Positions 11,385-26,100 of a stretch of 64,000 bases of DNA are shown here, one piece after another. The notes below the pieces were generated by a model that was given only the letters and a program-made list of their open reading frames with translations, searched no databases and had not been told where the DNA came from. Each line of letters begins with the position of its first letter. Within the stretch, counting starts at the first letter, position 1. Source of the stretch: Schistocephalus solidus (taxonomy: Eukaryota; Platyhelminthes; Cestoda; Diphyllobothriidea; Diphyllobothriidae); contig WEDG01000322.1 of NCBI GenBank assembly GCA_017591395.1, positions 62,001 to 126,000 of the forward strand. Reading direction: 5' to 3'. A program made the position numbers and the translations under genes.

Positions 11385-13245
11385 TCAGCGTTCATTTGCA
11401 GTCGTAAGTGTCCCACAGAAATATATGTGAAACGCACTTGCTTAGACCAAAATGTTCTTACCTAACGAATGAATGCATAGGTATGGCCAAATTTAATATA
11501 ATATTTCCTAAAGAAAATTTTATATTAATAAAACGAGGCTTAACAACGTTAAATTGTTGGCACATCCTAATGGGACCGAGATGAACTTCACAACCCGCTA
11601 TTGCGCAATCTCTTCCAAATAAAGTGACCAGAAAACCAGTAAAAGCTCCACAATAACACAAACTGTTGTTACAGGTAGATGTTTTGACAGACTAAGTCTT
11701 CCTCAGATGACAGCTACCACAAAATAGGTTTTTATGAGTGTATCTATCTTAGGATACCAAACGTTTGCCAAGTCTAACTGTCTCATTTTTTCTTGCAGTT
11801 TCACACACTCATTTCACCTTTTCGATGACCTATTCATATGGCGATTGAAGGCGAATGTTTTTGAAGGCCCCTTCATCATCCTGTACTTATTGCAGCGAAA
11901 ATGTAAATATCGATCGCTAAGGTTCTCTCTGTTAAGTCAAGTATAGTGTTCTTAGCGAGAACTTAATGAAGATGTCTGAAAAAAAGCAGCACCTGGGATT
12001 GGGCTGCTTTGTAAAATGTTTGACTCTAAATTTATGGTTAGGCGTTCAAATTTCAACTGCCCGAACCAAAGGGTTAGCTATTTTAGCTTGAGAGTGATGG
12101 AAAAGAAACAAGTCATTTTAGTTTCCCTCGTCTATCATCCTAGTCCCCTACTGGTTCATCAGTTATATTTGAGAGGGAGCTGACACACGTGTGCAGAATA
12201 TTGAATGTGTTTGTGCATAACGAATTATTAATAGTAAATGGTTGAAAGAGCTAATTCGTGTTTGTTTGTAATTCTGCAGGTTGTTTCTCTTCCAAATAGG
12301 TTTGCTGTTGAGTCTGTTACACTATGGCATTTTTTGAAATCAAGCTGTGAGTGTGAGACTGTTAGTGGTGTTGTTGTTGGTTTATGATGGTGATGGCCTT
12401 AAATTAAATAGTTTTTTATGCATAAGCAACAATCCACTTGCAATTGTGATTTCCATGAAAGCAGTGCTATAATAATTTTGCTTCCACTTCTTATGGTTTT
12501 CCTGGAAGAGGTTCGTCTGCACGTTAGTCATTCGGGAATGGATGGTCGTTGTTAAGAAAGTGCACCGAATCGATGATCACATAGCAAGGCAGGTGTAAGA
12601 AGACTCAAGTTTGACAAGACATCATCATTATATGTAATCGAGAAAATCTTTTTTGAATATATTTGTTTCGGATATGTTTTTTGGGATCTTTTATTGAACA
12701 TATTTATAATAATTTGTGGTACTAAGGGTAGAGCTTACCGTGAGAATAATATATTGCGTCGTCTGAATCCTTGTTATGATCTGAAATCTGTGTAATCTAA
12801 ATGTTTTTTACTTTCACCACATTTAAAGAAGACATGATTTCTCTTATGAATACAAACGATAGGAATTGAATATAAATTTTTTAATGAAAGTAGGGATTTT
12901 TTGTTTAATCATTTAAACATTAGACGATTTTTCTATTACCATTTGAAGGTATTTGGTCAGGTGGCAATTAGCATCCTTGTAGTTGCACTCTACATATTAA
13001 CTTCGTCAATAAAGAGACCATTTATGCGAAATAACTAGTACTTATTACGTTACCCGGAAAATAATTCGGCCATCTTTTGTGAAGGCACATATAAATTTAA
13101 ATAGGCTGCAACCAGTTAAACATTCCTTCGTAGTTATTGATTTGCTTGTATAACCTGAGAGAAAATATTTTAGATATTTCTCTAACATTCACATCGTTTA
13201 TCTGTAGCAAACCTTAAAGGTATGTTGAACGCAGTTGAACTGAAT

Positions 13246-16200
13246 AACCCAACCCAGTGCTTTGTGTTATCTAGAAATCATGGGAATAAGGTTTTTTGGT
13301 TGGGGTAATGAAAAGTTATATACGAATCTCGATAACAAGGAAAAATGGCATATTTGGACTTATTTTTACCTTATTGTTTAAATAAATAAGCGCGCAATAG
13401 TAGGGAATATGAACTGATTGATGTGGGAACGCAGTTCCCAGGGTTTATCTCACTCTTTAAATACCTGAACTCTGTATAAAAATCTCAGGCATCTGATCCA
13501 AGAATCGGTTTGCGGATGCTTGGAGATGCGTGTACCTGCATATAGGTGTATCAAGGACCCACCGTACCCTTATTTGGTTCCCGTTTTGATCTAGCACATA
13601 TCCGAAGTGGCCTTTTGTAGGGGACAAACAGACATTCAATGGGACGATGATTTAAAAATGAAGTCATATTGTCTTCTCACCATTTCTTAAAACAGGCTTA
13701 TTTAACTTAATTTACGTACATGCCTGAGCATTGACTCTTCTGATCAGTGTCAGGAAATAAATATTAACTTTCGGTTATTTTCCGGAAGTTTTTCGGGGGA
13801 CGCTTCTAGCCAGTTCTACATACCTTCCATCGGTTAGTAGGAAATTCAGCGTCCCTAATTTAACTGGGATCTAGCATATATTAAAAAGGCCTTTCTACAT
13901 AAAATAAAATGGGTCACCGTTGGTTAACAGGGTCCTAGTTTTTAGCGGATCAGTTGTTCACAAGGGTTTGGCAGATACATATTCTTACTAGAATTCATAT
14001 ACAACTAGGTAACTTATACGACCCTGGACTATGTCTAACTGAGTTAGTAGGGGATATTGAGCGAAACCTTGCCGAATAAAGAACTAGTTTCAGATGCAAC
14101 TCACTGCGAGCACATCGTCATTCTGTAACATGCCTGCGTTAAAGTGCATGTCCGGCAGTCAGTCTGAGGTGAGTCATTCTGTCCCACCCCCATCAAACAG
14201 ATGTTTTATAATTTCGCTGTACAGGATTAGAGATCACTGTAGCTCATGACGTCAATTTTTACGTGGCCTCGTTTGTATTTGGTTCCAAAAACTGTCGTTT
14301 TCACTCTTGACATGCCTTAAACCAAGGCAGACCTTATATCCCCACTTCATCCAATCTTTTTGGACAGTTGTCTAACAGGATGAGATTGCTAATTTGTGTA
14401 TGCTGGAGGATAAAGAGGCCAAGATCACTATAGTTATTGGCCCTTAGCATTGTGTTTCATAAAAATCAACCATTTGCCCTAAAATTGTGTAGTTATTCAT
14501 TCTATTGCTGCTCTGGAGTAGGTTACGTTTTTCGTGCTTCAAGGTGCACGAAAACGAGGAAACATACAAATACCTAATTTCCGTCGTAAGGCTGAACCCA
14601 AATTGATTGTGAGTGCCAGTTTAACACCATAAAGTTGGCACTTATTACCAAATGAATTACCGAATAAACCTTTCAGGTTTTATAGCAAATACCAGTCAAA
14701 TTCTCTAAAACCATACGCCAAATGGTGTTAGCAGCAGCCAAGTCAGTGGCTACGGGCTAGTGAATCCAACATTGTGTTGTCAGAAGACGCCAATACAGGC
14801 ACCCAGTTCTCCATGGCCGAAGCTGAATTCAGGTGGTGATTTTACGTTATCCCAACTCCATGATGACATTGATTTCCTCCGCCTACTTGATAGTGACGGT
14901 TTTACCCCCGAAACGACATAGAAACTTCACTAACACCCTCTTAAATTCCATTTCTCTCAGTCTCAAGTACTACAAAACGCCGATTACACCATGCTGGTGG
15001 CGTGGGTACGATGTAGGTTAACCCAAAGACACTTTCCAATCCTGTAAACCTCTCGTATTTTTAATTGAGATGCAACTGCATACGCCGAATAATGGTTTAC
15101 CGAAAACATGTGTTTGTCGACTTGAATTTTCAAATTATCAACTACTTGGGAATTAACATCTTTCCGAATGGTGCAGTTAGAAGGCAGGTCATATGTAGTA
15201 GTCGGGTACGTGTTGTGAAACTTTGCGCAACTCAAATTCACCTCCACGCCTCCACGATTATTTTCTCACTGAAACCAGATGTGCGTGCGCTGAAAGGGCG
15301 AGCCAGACAGAGGCAGGTCCAGAGCTCTTATGCTCATCAACATTGGAGGCTTATTTTTAGCATTGATGTGGATATATCTGATTGGTCGGAAATCACAGGT
15401 GGCTACTGGAGTGCCAGCAAGGCGGCAACCATGAAGGTCACAGGCGTAGTAGAACACGTTAGGCCGTTGTGGGTGAGCATTTAATTTAGGTTCATGAAAT
15501 ACGAGTCCTTCTGCAAAAGGCTGAATTTTGTGTTAAAATTGAAAAGGAGAAGATATATTTATATCCGTCAACAGTAAGCAATGCCCCTTAATATCCTCCT
15601 GGAAATTAATCAATACTAAACGAGGAAACACTGGCTATTAATAGGATATGGTTTCGCGTGTAGATCTTGACAACTTTGCTTTAATGTATAAGGAACACGT
15701 GGGGTATACCCCGACCGTTTGGAAAGTGAGATTGGATAGCTACGTACTTCAAGCTTTTCTAACGTTGCAGGGTGCTAACCCTTCGTAACGGCCTACTTTC
15801 ATAATTATTTTGAACCTTAGGTCGCATTTCGGAACCTGTTAACGTCATGACCTTTCAAACTGATTGGTGGGGGAAAAAGCATTAGCAAAGTTTGTCTGAA
15901 CATTCACTGTTGGAGTTTGATCGGAACGGGCAAAAATAATTCATGCTGATTGAGTTTCGCGAGTTGATGTTGGCAGGATCACTGTATTGCAAAAGGAACG
16001 CTAAAGGTACGGTAAAACGTTTGGGTCATGATCTCGGATTTGTGCGCCCTAAGACATGCACCCTGCATATCTAGATTTTGCACGTTTAATAAGGTTGGGC
16101 TTACCAATATTGGCGCTAACAACAGCCTATTCAATCATGCCCAGAGGGGGAGTTTATAGCCATACTTGTTTGAAACCTTTACATATTCAAGTTAACATTT

Positions 16201-18900
16201 AGGAATATTAAGCTTCCACCGAAAATTGTCACCAAATATTTCAAGTGAAAAGTTCCTTACTTTTCACATCCCACCCAACAGGGCAACGATCAGATTGCCT
16301 AATCATGACATCTTTGGGTTCCAAAATTCGACTTTAGATGTAGATTGAACTACGAAGGTAGGCCGTGAATAATAATTCACCCTCCGTTGACACTAAGATA
16401 TTCCAGCATTACCAATAAAACCAGTCATACTTGATGGCTGACTGCAAAGATAACGATTTCAGAAAGCAAGAAGTGTGTGGTGTATGATTGTGAGTTAACT
16501 CCTATGAAATCTTCAGTACCTTTCGGTGAGTAATTTACTGCCGTGTACAAACTGCTTTCTCAATACCATCTTCATGTCTCTATTCTTTCGTTTAGCAGTT
16601 ATCCACCTATGCCCGAATACAAATGCTCAAATTCACGAGGTTTCAAGTTCAATTCACAAAAGTAAAATTCGTTCCTTCGTCCACGTTTATTAGCCTGTTA
16701 GATTTCCCATTTGATATGTGTTATCAGTGCATTTAGTGCTTAAAGCCGAATATATAAATAAACTTACTGTTATACTGAACTTATAATTTTTAAAACTCAG
16801 TTGGAAGTAACCGGCTCAGAGAGGAGGTTTTATGGTCAATCCAAAAACTTTTAATGAATTCTTTGGCTATATACAGACCCAATATCTCAAATATTCAGGT
16901 CATCCTTATTAATTCTTTCAATACCAAAACTATTTCACTATTACAGGCCACCAGCTTCAATTCATATCTCTGTCTGCAATAGCCAGACACGTATGCGTGC
17001 CTTTTTCTAGTGTTTTTGCTGCAATTGGACTTTTTAGTGCTTGCAGATCCACGCAAAAATGTCATGATAAAATATTTTCTAACCAAAATGTTTATTTGAA
17101 TGCCCAATTGTCTAAATTATACGCGTGACCTTCCTTCATAAATCTATTTACAACATCACTTAAAATGCCATAACCTCTAATCGCCATGATCTTATTATCT
17201 GATCGGTGCCAAGTTACGTGGGATCGAAGAAAAAACCAAGTTTGAATTGGTAATTTTCGTGAAAATTTGTCAAAAAATTACAATAACTGCCAGTTCTGAA
17301 TTGACGCTGTATTTGTTCTAAACAGGCTTGGATGTACCATTTCTCTGGTTAAGCCTGAGACTTTTTCTTGTTGCTTATATTCGTAACCCCGACATGACAT
17401 TTTATGCAGCAAGTGGATATGCACAGTCTACCTATTATTGCATTTCTTCCGAGTTTCTGCCCCTAATTCTTCCTGTGTACTCACCGTACTGTGATGTTGT
17501 CAAAGTCTACTCGTGAACGGCCTTATGCTACCGATGAATTTACTCCCGTTCAGTGACGAATAATCTTCAAATATGCTGATCGACTGAGCTTCTAGCGGTC
17601 ACCTTGATGTGTGCTCACCGTTTTGGTCTAAAATCTCAACAACGTCAAATAACTACTCGTATAAGCCGTCACTGATGAAAGCCTCTTAATTTTTGGCGTA
17701 TAAAATGTGAGCACAATATGCAGGGCCTATATGTGGGACAAGGCCTCAAGTGATTTATGTGTACAAATCTCTGTCACACTTGCAAGCATAACGCATCTAG
17801 CCCGCGAACAGCCCTCATACGTGTTTTTCAGTAATAATAAATACCCGAAATCTCACCACCGACACCAAAACCATCAATATTACCGCTATCAATTGTATCA
17901 TCATCAGTGGCCAAGCCGTTCTCATTAAGTTGTTTGTCAAATGGTACGGACCGATGTAGTTTACAGGGAAAACTGAAAAGCTGTAGCAAAAAAAGAACAT
18001 ATATGTTGATCTGGATCTTTGCCCTGTCCCGATAGCAAACGTTTCCGGCTCAAGGTAAGCCATGTAGAGCATGAAAGTTGGCCGGATATTTTGAATCTGG
18101 TTTCGGATAAACCTCCTTTATGTAAATTAAACGCCAATCGAATATGTATTGGTTCATTTTCAATGCCCTCTGTTGCTTCATAAAACTCCCAGAATACTAG
18201 TATTTTTGTGCCTACGGTGTTAAGGAAGGCATATAAAAAATTCTATACTAAGGAAAACTGGAAGTTTTAGTTATTAAGTAGTGTGAAGGGGTATTGCTTT
18301 CTTAAATGTAAAATCTGCGATAGTGCAAAATATAAAGGCTTCTCAGAGATTGGAGGAAAAGATTACGTTTCAAAGGCCATGCAACAGTAGCTAGCCCATC
18401 GGGTTTGACAGTTTTAATTTATCGTGTGGAAAAGCATAACAGAACGAACAGGTTCTAAAATCCCTTTGGTGTACGACTTTCCACCACAATTACTGCGATG
18501 GATCTCAACCAAGAAGAAAATGGGACCTGATGCAGTACTAGAGTGCTACTCTCTATGATCCAGGATTGTGAATGTGAATCGCATGTGATCCACGCCTGAC
18601 TGATGATGACCTGCATGGCAGAAGTGGCCCTATCGGACTTCCTTGCCGCTCTTGAGATTCTCCTTCGGCATACCCACTTTGTGTGCTAGCATGATCAACT
18701 AATAGATTAGAATTCCCGTGCATTAACCCTTCTACTGGATATGGCTGGCTGAGGAAAACTACTACCTTAGTCAAAATGGCCACTCTGTCGATTATGGCCT
18801 TCGGCTTAACCAATTCAACGTGAATGGGAGCTGAATCACGTGTCCATGATGGGAAATATTGTTGTAGTTAACGCATTTTTGTGCGAATATGAAAATACGC
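13246..18900. other. No supported gene; one weak reverse-transcriptase-like stretch
   Basis: No exon chain, RNA gene or clear element is visible. The frame at 15,065-15,484 (+) contains NYLGINIFPNG, which resembles the F-x-YLG box near the end of some LINE reverse transcriptases. Neighbouring motifs are not convincing, so I leave it as an uncertain relic. Short frames elsewhere look like chance. Confidence 0.35.
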
Positions 18901-18904
18901 GAAA

Positions 18905-19270
18905 CCGTCAATTCTGCAGGTATTATTTGATCCTTTTTGGTTTGCTTTGTAGTTTGTTGTGCTATGGCATTTTTCTGAAATTTATATAATCTTGTTAGAC
19001 TGTGGATTTTTATGTCAGTCTCTAATGTATTCGTCAATGCTCGACAGAACACTCCCAAATTGAACTGAATAGCATTTTTACGTGTACAGCAGCATGCAAC
19101 CGGTAAGAAGTTCTTTAAACTGGCATTTTGGTGTTTTAATCATACCTTAACTCTAACGCTTACTGGATGACATTTGGAAGATTTTTTGCACTATGGAATG
19201 TAGACTGCAGAATTTCATGTCGGTCTCTGAAGTACTTGTGAATATTTTAATGGAATACTCCTGGTAAGTA
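18905..19270 (+). repeat. Diverged R2-like fragments in tandem
   Basis: Bases 18,915-18,985 resemble the R2 segment near 3880-3970 (a GCAGG-T-TTTG-T run, then CTATGGCATTTTTC). A second, weaker repeat of the downstream part (TAGACTG, ATGTC-GTCTCT) follows at about 19,195-19,270. Confidence 0.4.
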
Positions 19271-20040
19271 GTTCATTTATTAGAAATTACAGTGGTTTAA
19301 GCTAACACTGAACAAATATTCCAATCGAGGGTTCTAACTATGATATATTTTGCGAATGAAAACGTGAGCAAGATTGCGTCACTGGTCGGCACATTTCGGG
19401 TCAAGCACTTTATCGTTCCATCTTCCGAAAAAAGTGCCTATTCCTATGTAGGTTGATGTACATCCACATGAGTTGGATTATAAGTATTTTTTCCATCAGA
19501 TGAGAGAAAAGGGTGGAAAAGAGTGCAACTTTTTGCTCAGTCATGGTCTTTGACATGTTAATTTTACTGAATCGGCTGCGTTTATTTGCCAGGTACCGTT
19601 TAAAAACATGATGTTTCTTACATTATATAATCTCTGTAGAAATGTTATTTTAATTTATTTGTCAACATGTGAGCTGATGGCCATCAAACATAGCAGAGAA
19701 CAGCAGAAAATATATATTTTAAAGCAATGAAAATATAGCCCATTTAGTAGATATGGAATGTTGTGACCTATTCCTTATTGACAAACGACACAGAATTTTA
19801 GGCCAGTAATCACAAGATGCTGCGAGCAACTAAGTGATGTTCTCCTCTTCCCACTCTTATGTAGTTTAAATTTTGCTGCAAATAGATTGTATCTGTCATT
19901 TTTTAAACCTTCATTGTAGACAGACTGACCTTCACATGGTTAATAATAAATTCATTTTAATTGACATCATGTTTTGACAAGTTTCATATGTCTCGCTTTT
20001 TTGAATGATCACGCATCAATTTTGCTTCGACAAAAACCTT

Positions 20041-20048
20041 TATATATC
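20041..20048 (+). promoter_or_regulatory. Possible TATA box of the Ig-like gene
   Basis: TATATATC lies 61-68 bp before the ATG of the signal-peptide exon, leaving room for a start site near 20,070 and a short 5' leader. In AT-rich DNA such words are common, so this is only positional support. Confidence 0.3.
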
Positions 20049-20108
20049 GGGAGTGCACGCGGCTGTTCTAGAAATCCCGTCGTTCATTTTCGACTCGTTG
20101 CAACGAAA

Positions 20109-20153
20109 ATGTTAATATCACTCATTCTGTGTCTCATTTGTACGTCAACTACA
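20109..20153 (+). CDS. Signal-peptide exon
   Basis: ATG plus 14 codons, MLISLILCLICTSTT, a typical short hydrophobic secretory leader. I end it at the GTACTT donor because this leaves phase 0, which exon A1 requires. An alternative donor (GTACGT at 20,140) gives phase 1 and does not fit A1. The start is the ATG closest to the hydrophobic run, and the longer upstream frame adds no leader-like sequence. Confidence 0.5.
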
Positions 20154-23100
20154 GTACTTTTTGGCTACCGTTGGTGCATATTTCTCTGTCATTTGTGTAT
20201 GGGTTTACCCATATTTAAAGTTCTCTAACTAATTATCAAATGTCATATTTTTAGCAATCTTCGGCTCTACGATCGGTATGAATCTGACTTTTCTAATTTC
20301 CATTCGAATATACTAGTTTCCAACCAGCTTATGACTACATGTCAAATGATTTTCTTATTGAATACTTTAAAGTATTTGAGGATTTTCAATACCGTTTTCC
20401 TTAGAATCCTCAACAGGCATATATCACAGTTTGAAAGATAACATCTTTTTAAGTATCGAATTTGAGCCCAGATACAGTGGGCCACATGATGATAATTATA
20501 AACGCCGTTTCATCCGTTTAATCAGCCAAACCTGTTAGCATTCTGCGTTACACTTTGATCAGCTATTTTCCTCACTTAAAGCAATTTAAGAAACTCTCTG
20601 AAGAAGACTTCCATTAATTTGACTAGATATTTAAATTCTCATTATCTCTATCATAATGCAAAAAATATATATATCTTAGCCGAGGAAAAGGGCCTCTGTA
20701 GAAGCTTTACTGGGACATTTGAAAGAACTGCAACGCCGCAGACACTTACAATGTACGCGTATTTTTCTCCTTCCGTAAGTGCACGTTCCAAAGAATGTGA
20801 TATTTTGCATAATATCTATCACGTTTAAATTATATATGTTGTTACACTGAAACCTGTCTGCCTTCTACAAATAGTTTTATACATCAAAGAACACACGAGA
20901 TTACCAAACAGTTATCATACTTAAATGACTTTTTTAATGGTGACTGAAACGAATAGGTTCCAATAATAGTGAAAAAAATTAATAAAATTGGAAGACCGAG
21001 GTTTAATTATATGATGATAATGCTGTTGCTATCCTGAAAGGGGTACTCAAAAGCAAGGACAAGCAGCATGACTTCACGTCATTGCATAGCACCTTCACTC
21101 TCATTTAGCAACAAATCAGCCATTGATAATATGATGGCAACTTAACTTGGTGTGTTGGTTAATTAATGGAAAATTTCTAATTTGGTTTTAAGCGTGAACT
21201 GTTATTCATTAACGCTAGATCCTATTTTCTAATTGTTGATTGGTGTTTATCCTGCTGTTTGACAGAAAGTTACGCTAGGAGGTGAGGATATTTACGTTGA
21301 GAAAAATTATTGCGCTTCGTCAATTCAAAAATATGCCTGTCAGCTGAGAAAGGGTAAGGAATCATTTCTTCATTAATAGTTAAACAAAGTGAATTTTCAA
21401 TACATTAAACGTTTACTGAGCACCTCTGTAATTATTTAGACGATATTTTCTCTGTGTTTTAAGAGTTTAATCTTAAATTTGCTCAGAATCGTCATATTTC
21501 TATGTACAGTGCACGGAAGTGGCTTCTGGCATTTGGAAATCAACAATGTTGTGACGGCCAATGTCGACAGTATTACTTTATCTGGTTCTTCGAAGAGCGT
21601 TCCCCAGGTGACTTTACAAGCTCTGCCACTTGTTGACGAACCAAAAGGTGAGTCCAAAGCAACGGGATGTGTTGTTTGTTGGCGTATATCAATGGTTTCA
21701 CTTTGCTTTATACAGAATTTCCTCTGTCACGGTAATCTTCAATAGTGAACAAAATGACCACTGTTAGAGTAGCCACATACTTACGCCACAGTCCGTCAAT
21801 TAAATTTAAGCATATACAAAAAGTCAGGAAAAAATGTTGGTCAAGTTGAAAAAATCGTTCTCGTACGGTTAAGGTTCACTGTCAGATATTAAAAACCCAG
21901 TCAGAAATAAACACCACAATCAATTCAATCAGCGAAAGGTGTAAAATAACTTCCAACCTAATATCGACCTTATTAAATATTATGCATCAATAAAGAAATA
22001 ATATAAAATTAAGTTTTGTACTCAAGCTTTTGTTAAATTTTTAATTTTAGATAAATTTTTGTTGCAATCCTCCGCTCCATTTGTGCTATGTCCAGATCGT
22101 GAACAAAAAAGCGTCGATGTTGTCTTCGTCTTCTCAGCCACGATTTTACGTCAACCTTTGAACGTAAGACTGTTTCTGAGTCTCATCTGTGGTGGATGCA
22201 GGCAGTGAATGAGAATCCCACGGCTGAGAGTGCAGCTGGGAAAAATGAGATGATTAATAAGATCTTTTGCCATTTTGTGAAAATAACTTGCTAAGCTCAT
22301 GCAAACACCTGCAGATTAACATCAATATGTTTGGTTTTATAATAGCTTGTCCGAAAAATAGCCAATAAATTCTAAAGAATGACATAAAATGTTCTTTGCA
22401 TAGCCTCCTGTAGCAGGTTACAGGTTACCGTATAACATATATTTTTATACTTATAAAAAAAGTAGCAAAGCCCCAAAAGACCCTTAAAATCCATCAGCAG
22501 TGTACACTGCTAGAAAAAGAACTTATGAGACAGAGGTTGTGCCGGTGTCCGTGATATTTCAAAAGCGTTCACATGCAAATTCATTTTCATAGTGTTGTAT
22601 TTCAAAAATGAATATGTATCATTTGGCTGCGTAGTAAGCGGAGGCTAGAAGTCTTCAATAACATTTATAAAATGATTTTAAAGTATTCAAATGCATGCCA
22701 AGTTATTTTGCCGGTCCTTTGCAAATCATTTTCCCATTCACCGAAATCGCCTGCTCCGATAATCCCGCATGCTTGCAAGCTATCAACTGCATGCATGCTG
22801 AAAATTAAAATATTTTTATAGATAACAAATGAATTCGATCCTTTACCTATTTGACGAATTGAGTCAAACAGTCAGCCTTCCTAATGAGCTTCAATATCAG
22901 TGAAGTTCTATGACTTGCCTCGCAAAGATTTACGCTCTTAGCCGCCATTCTTAGGCATTCGTGCTCGACATACAGATGGTAATTATGGCTTATATACAAT
23001 TTACACGAATGCATCTTTTTGGAAAGACTCTTGACCTACTTTTTATATGAATCAAATCTACGAGCTCACTACCAACAGATATTTACCTGAAATGCAGGCA

Positions 23101-26100
23101 GCATAAATTAAATTGTGATCATTTTGTTTATTTAACGCTCTTAATTTCTTTTGCGCCATAATTATAAGTCTTATTTATTATTGTTGTTGTCGTTATTGTT
23201 GTTAATGTTTATTATTATTATTGGTTATTCTATATCTAGACGGCACAGTCTTTTGCATTTTACATTTTAAATAAAAATAACTATTAAGCCACTCCGAGTA
23301 AGCGATTTGATATGCATTCCGATATATATAACCGGAAATATGTCAAATGCCTTTTAATTGGGTTTGTAAATCTCTAATGAAAGGATGAATTGGCCGGGCC
23401 GCTAGTTATTCGGCATATTGCAAATGGCACTTTAGAAAGAATACACATCTCAATTAAGTGCACTACAGACATTCTGCGTAGTACATTTGACTCATCACTC
23501 ATCGCTCAGTACACGAACGTACCAGAAATAAAAGTGACGTGATGACTTAGTTGGTATTTTTATGATCAATTGTTAAATATTCAATATACCTCACATTCTT
23601 ATATAAAAATCAGAATAATTATTTGAAGGCCAATTGCATACACCGCAAATAAGAAAGATATTTAAAATGGAAAAACCATTTTTTAGTGCAAATAAAAAAC
23701 ATACGTTTTTTGAATATTTAAAATTTTGCGAATATCATGCATTTCCCATAACGCTGTGAGAACAAGCGCTCACTATTTGCAAACTAAGTCTGCTTTTATG
23801 ATAAAATCTTTACAAAAATTAATATTTGCACACAAAATACGAGATTGTAATTGCTGAGCCTTATTTAGATCTCATTTTACGTGGAAGGAGATATTCAATG
23901 TGAAATAGGTCAAAATCCGACAAACGAATGCCGTAAGAATATTTACATTCCACGGATGCTTTAATTTTGGAATTTTAAAAATCCATCTTATCATTTTTTT
24001 CCCTTTGTAGATAAAGTATTTTATAGCATAAAGAACGCGTCACTGGCCGTCACCATTGAAGTGGAACGATTTCAAGCTCCAAGCAGGCGCTACATAACTG
24101 TGAGTGCAGTCATTGCTCAAGAAGGTCAAGAAAAGATATTGACAAAGATTGTTGATTTTGGTTCAAGTGAGTTCTCCAGGTTTCACCTTAACAAATGTCC
24201 TTACACCTTCGTCTTGACTATAACCCTCACATATTGAACCAGAAAGGTAGTTTTACTAAGGAAAAAACGGCGCAATAAATTTCCATTGATAAGATTGCAT
24301 TTATTTTTGGATGGTAGAAAAGCATGGGTTTTAGCTTTCTTAATGCCAGTACGCCAAGTGACGTTAACATTGTGAAACATGTCTTCCAACCATATATGCA
24401 CCTCGGTTAAATGCAATTGACGCAATTCTTAATGCTTCAACCCATTAAGGTAGCCTATACACATTTCCCTTACGAAAGGTCTGTTTACAGTAATTTGAGA
24501 CATAAACTGCCGACGCAATCTTAAATTTTGCTCACTGTGTTCAAAAACCTTTAAACTGAAACTTTTTGGTTAAACTAAAAATCCGGACACACGTATATGA
24601 AATACATTAATGTGTTTTCTATAAATCAAAATAAGAAAACTTCAAAAAGTTTAATACTAAGTTTTGCTATTGTTAAATGGATAAAACATTCCGCATTGCC
24701 TGGAATAAAATTAATCACATTAATTCTATAAAAATTAGCCAAAAAAATAAATTCTGACTGGATCATTTCATCCCCTGCAGCAGTAAATATGAAGTCAACC
24801 AAAAGCTGCAGCTTTGAAGTGCATTATTAGCATTAACGGGCTCAATTTTACTTTAAAAGCTTGTTACCTGAGGTTTAGTTTTAGTATTGGGCAAACTAAT
24901 CGAGTCACAAATTTTAAAATAGTACTTTTGTGTTACTTAAAGACCATTACCGATATGGGCACATTTAATGATTGGTTTTCTTTACCACGCATCGTCATTT
25001 TTTTCCCATTTCTCAAATGCAATTCAACGTTGATGCACTTTATAAAACCTAGGTTGCTCAGTATAGTTCAGTTTATTTAATGGCAAAATGCATCGACTAC
25101 GCTGACCCTATTCTAATCGATGAAACATATACATGTTTTACTAAAAAGCAGAGTATAACATTTAAAGTTTACAACTATTTTTGTAATAATAGGTTTAAAT
25201 CACGCACCATATCAATCAATACGTATCTATATGAAATATGAGTGATGATTCTATGTCCAGATATCTTATTAAGCTCATAGAAAATAATACATATCAGTCT
25301 AACGTGTAGGATTTTACATAGGTTTGGTCAAATTTAATTGAGTCAGAAATAAATTCTAAAACCTTTTGAAAATTTGATGTCTTGATTGTAATTAAAACAC
25401 TTACAGAATGAATTTTGACTAAGTATTATGGTTGTGTCCACATATTTTAGAATTAAATACAACAGCGCTGTACTTTATAAGGCGTAGATAATCCGTCGAA
25501 GTTAAACCTGCTGCAATATTTATGTCTTCTTCGTGCAGTTCTTGGGCTATAAATGGCAAAATTCAACTAGAAACTTGATCTACAAGTAGTCGTTCCCTAA
25601 TAATTATATTTCTGAATATGCCATCCACGCGCGGAGAGGGCAATAACGTTTTTCTGGAAATATTTTTTAGCGGCCTCTGGCTCTTTTTGGTATTTGTTTA
25701 TGTAAGACAATATAAATAATAAATAACATTAAATGCCTTTGCTTTTCGGAGTGTATTTGCATCTTTTCGTCGATTTTCAGCCGTTTGGAATCCAATATGT
25801 GAGAGATATGATGGCACGTTTTCTTTTGAGGGATCAGTACCGAACATAACGGCATATCTTCCGTTTAAAGCAGAGGTAAGATTAATGCATCTATACTTAA
25901 AGCATGGCTTTCGATTAACCCAACCGCACTTAGTTGACAGAATTGACACTTTTAAGTTTTCTTGCAATGAAACTTTTCATGCGCAATTTTAGCACATTAC
26001 AATGGGTCATAATTTCACATTCGCCAAAGGCAAATGTGTAAGCGAACTTGAGGTACTTGAGTGTACACAAACCAAAGGTAAGTGTTTATTATCTAACTAA

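Larger units (their letters stand above)
7685..13245 (+). repeat. Interspersed repeat R2, copy c (interrupted)
   Basis: Two blocks of R2 (7685-8160 and 10,424-13,245) flank an unrelated 2.26-kb stretch holding repeat R1a. About 120 bp (TTGTTGGCAGACGTGCACA onwards) is present on both sides of the interruption, at 8041-8160 and 10,424-10,545, as a direct repeat. The right block runs collinear with R2a to their shared end. This could be one interrupted copy or two truncated copies lying side by side. Confidence 0.65.

Noticed and set aside
14833..15484. Possible LINE reverse transcriptase end with NYLGINIFPNG
   Set aside because: Only one box resembles the family; neighbouring catalytic motifs could not be read, so it is noted but not called as an element.
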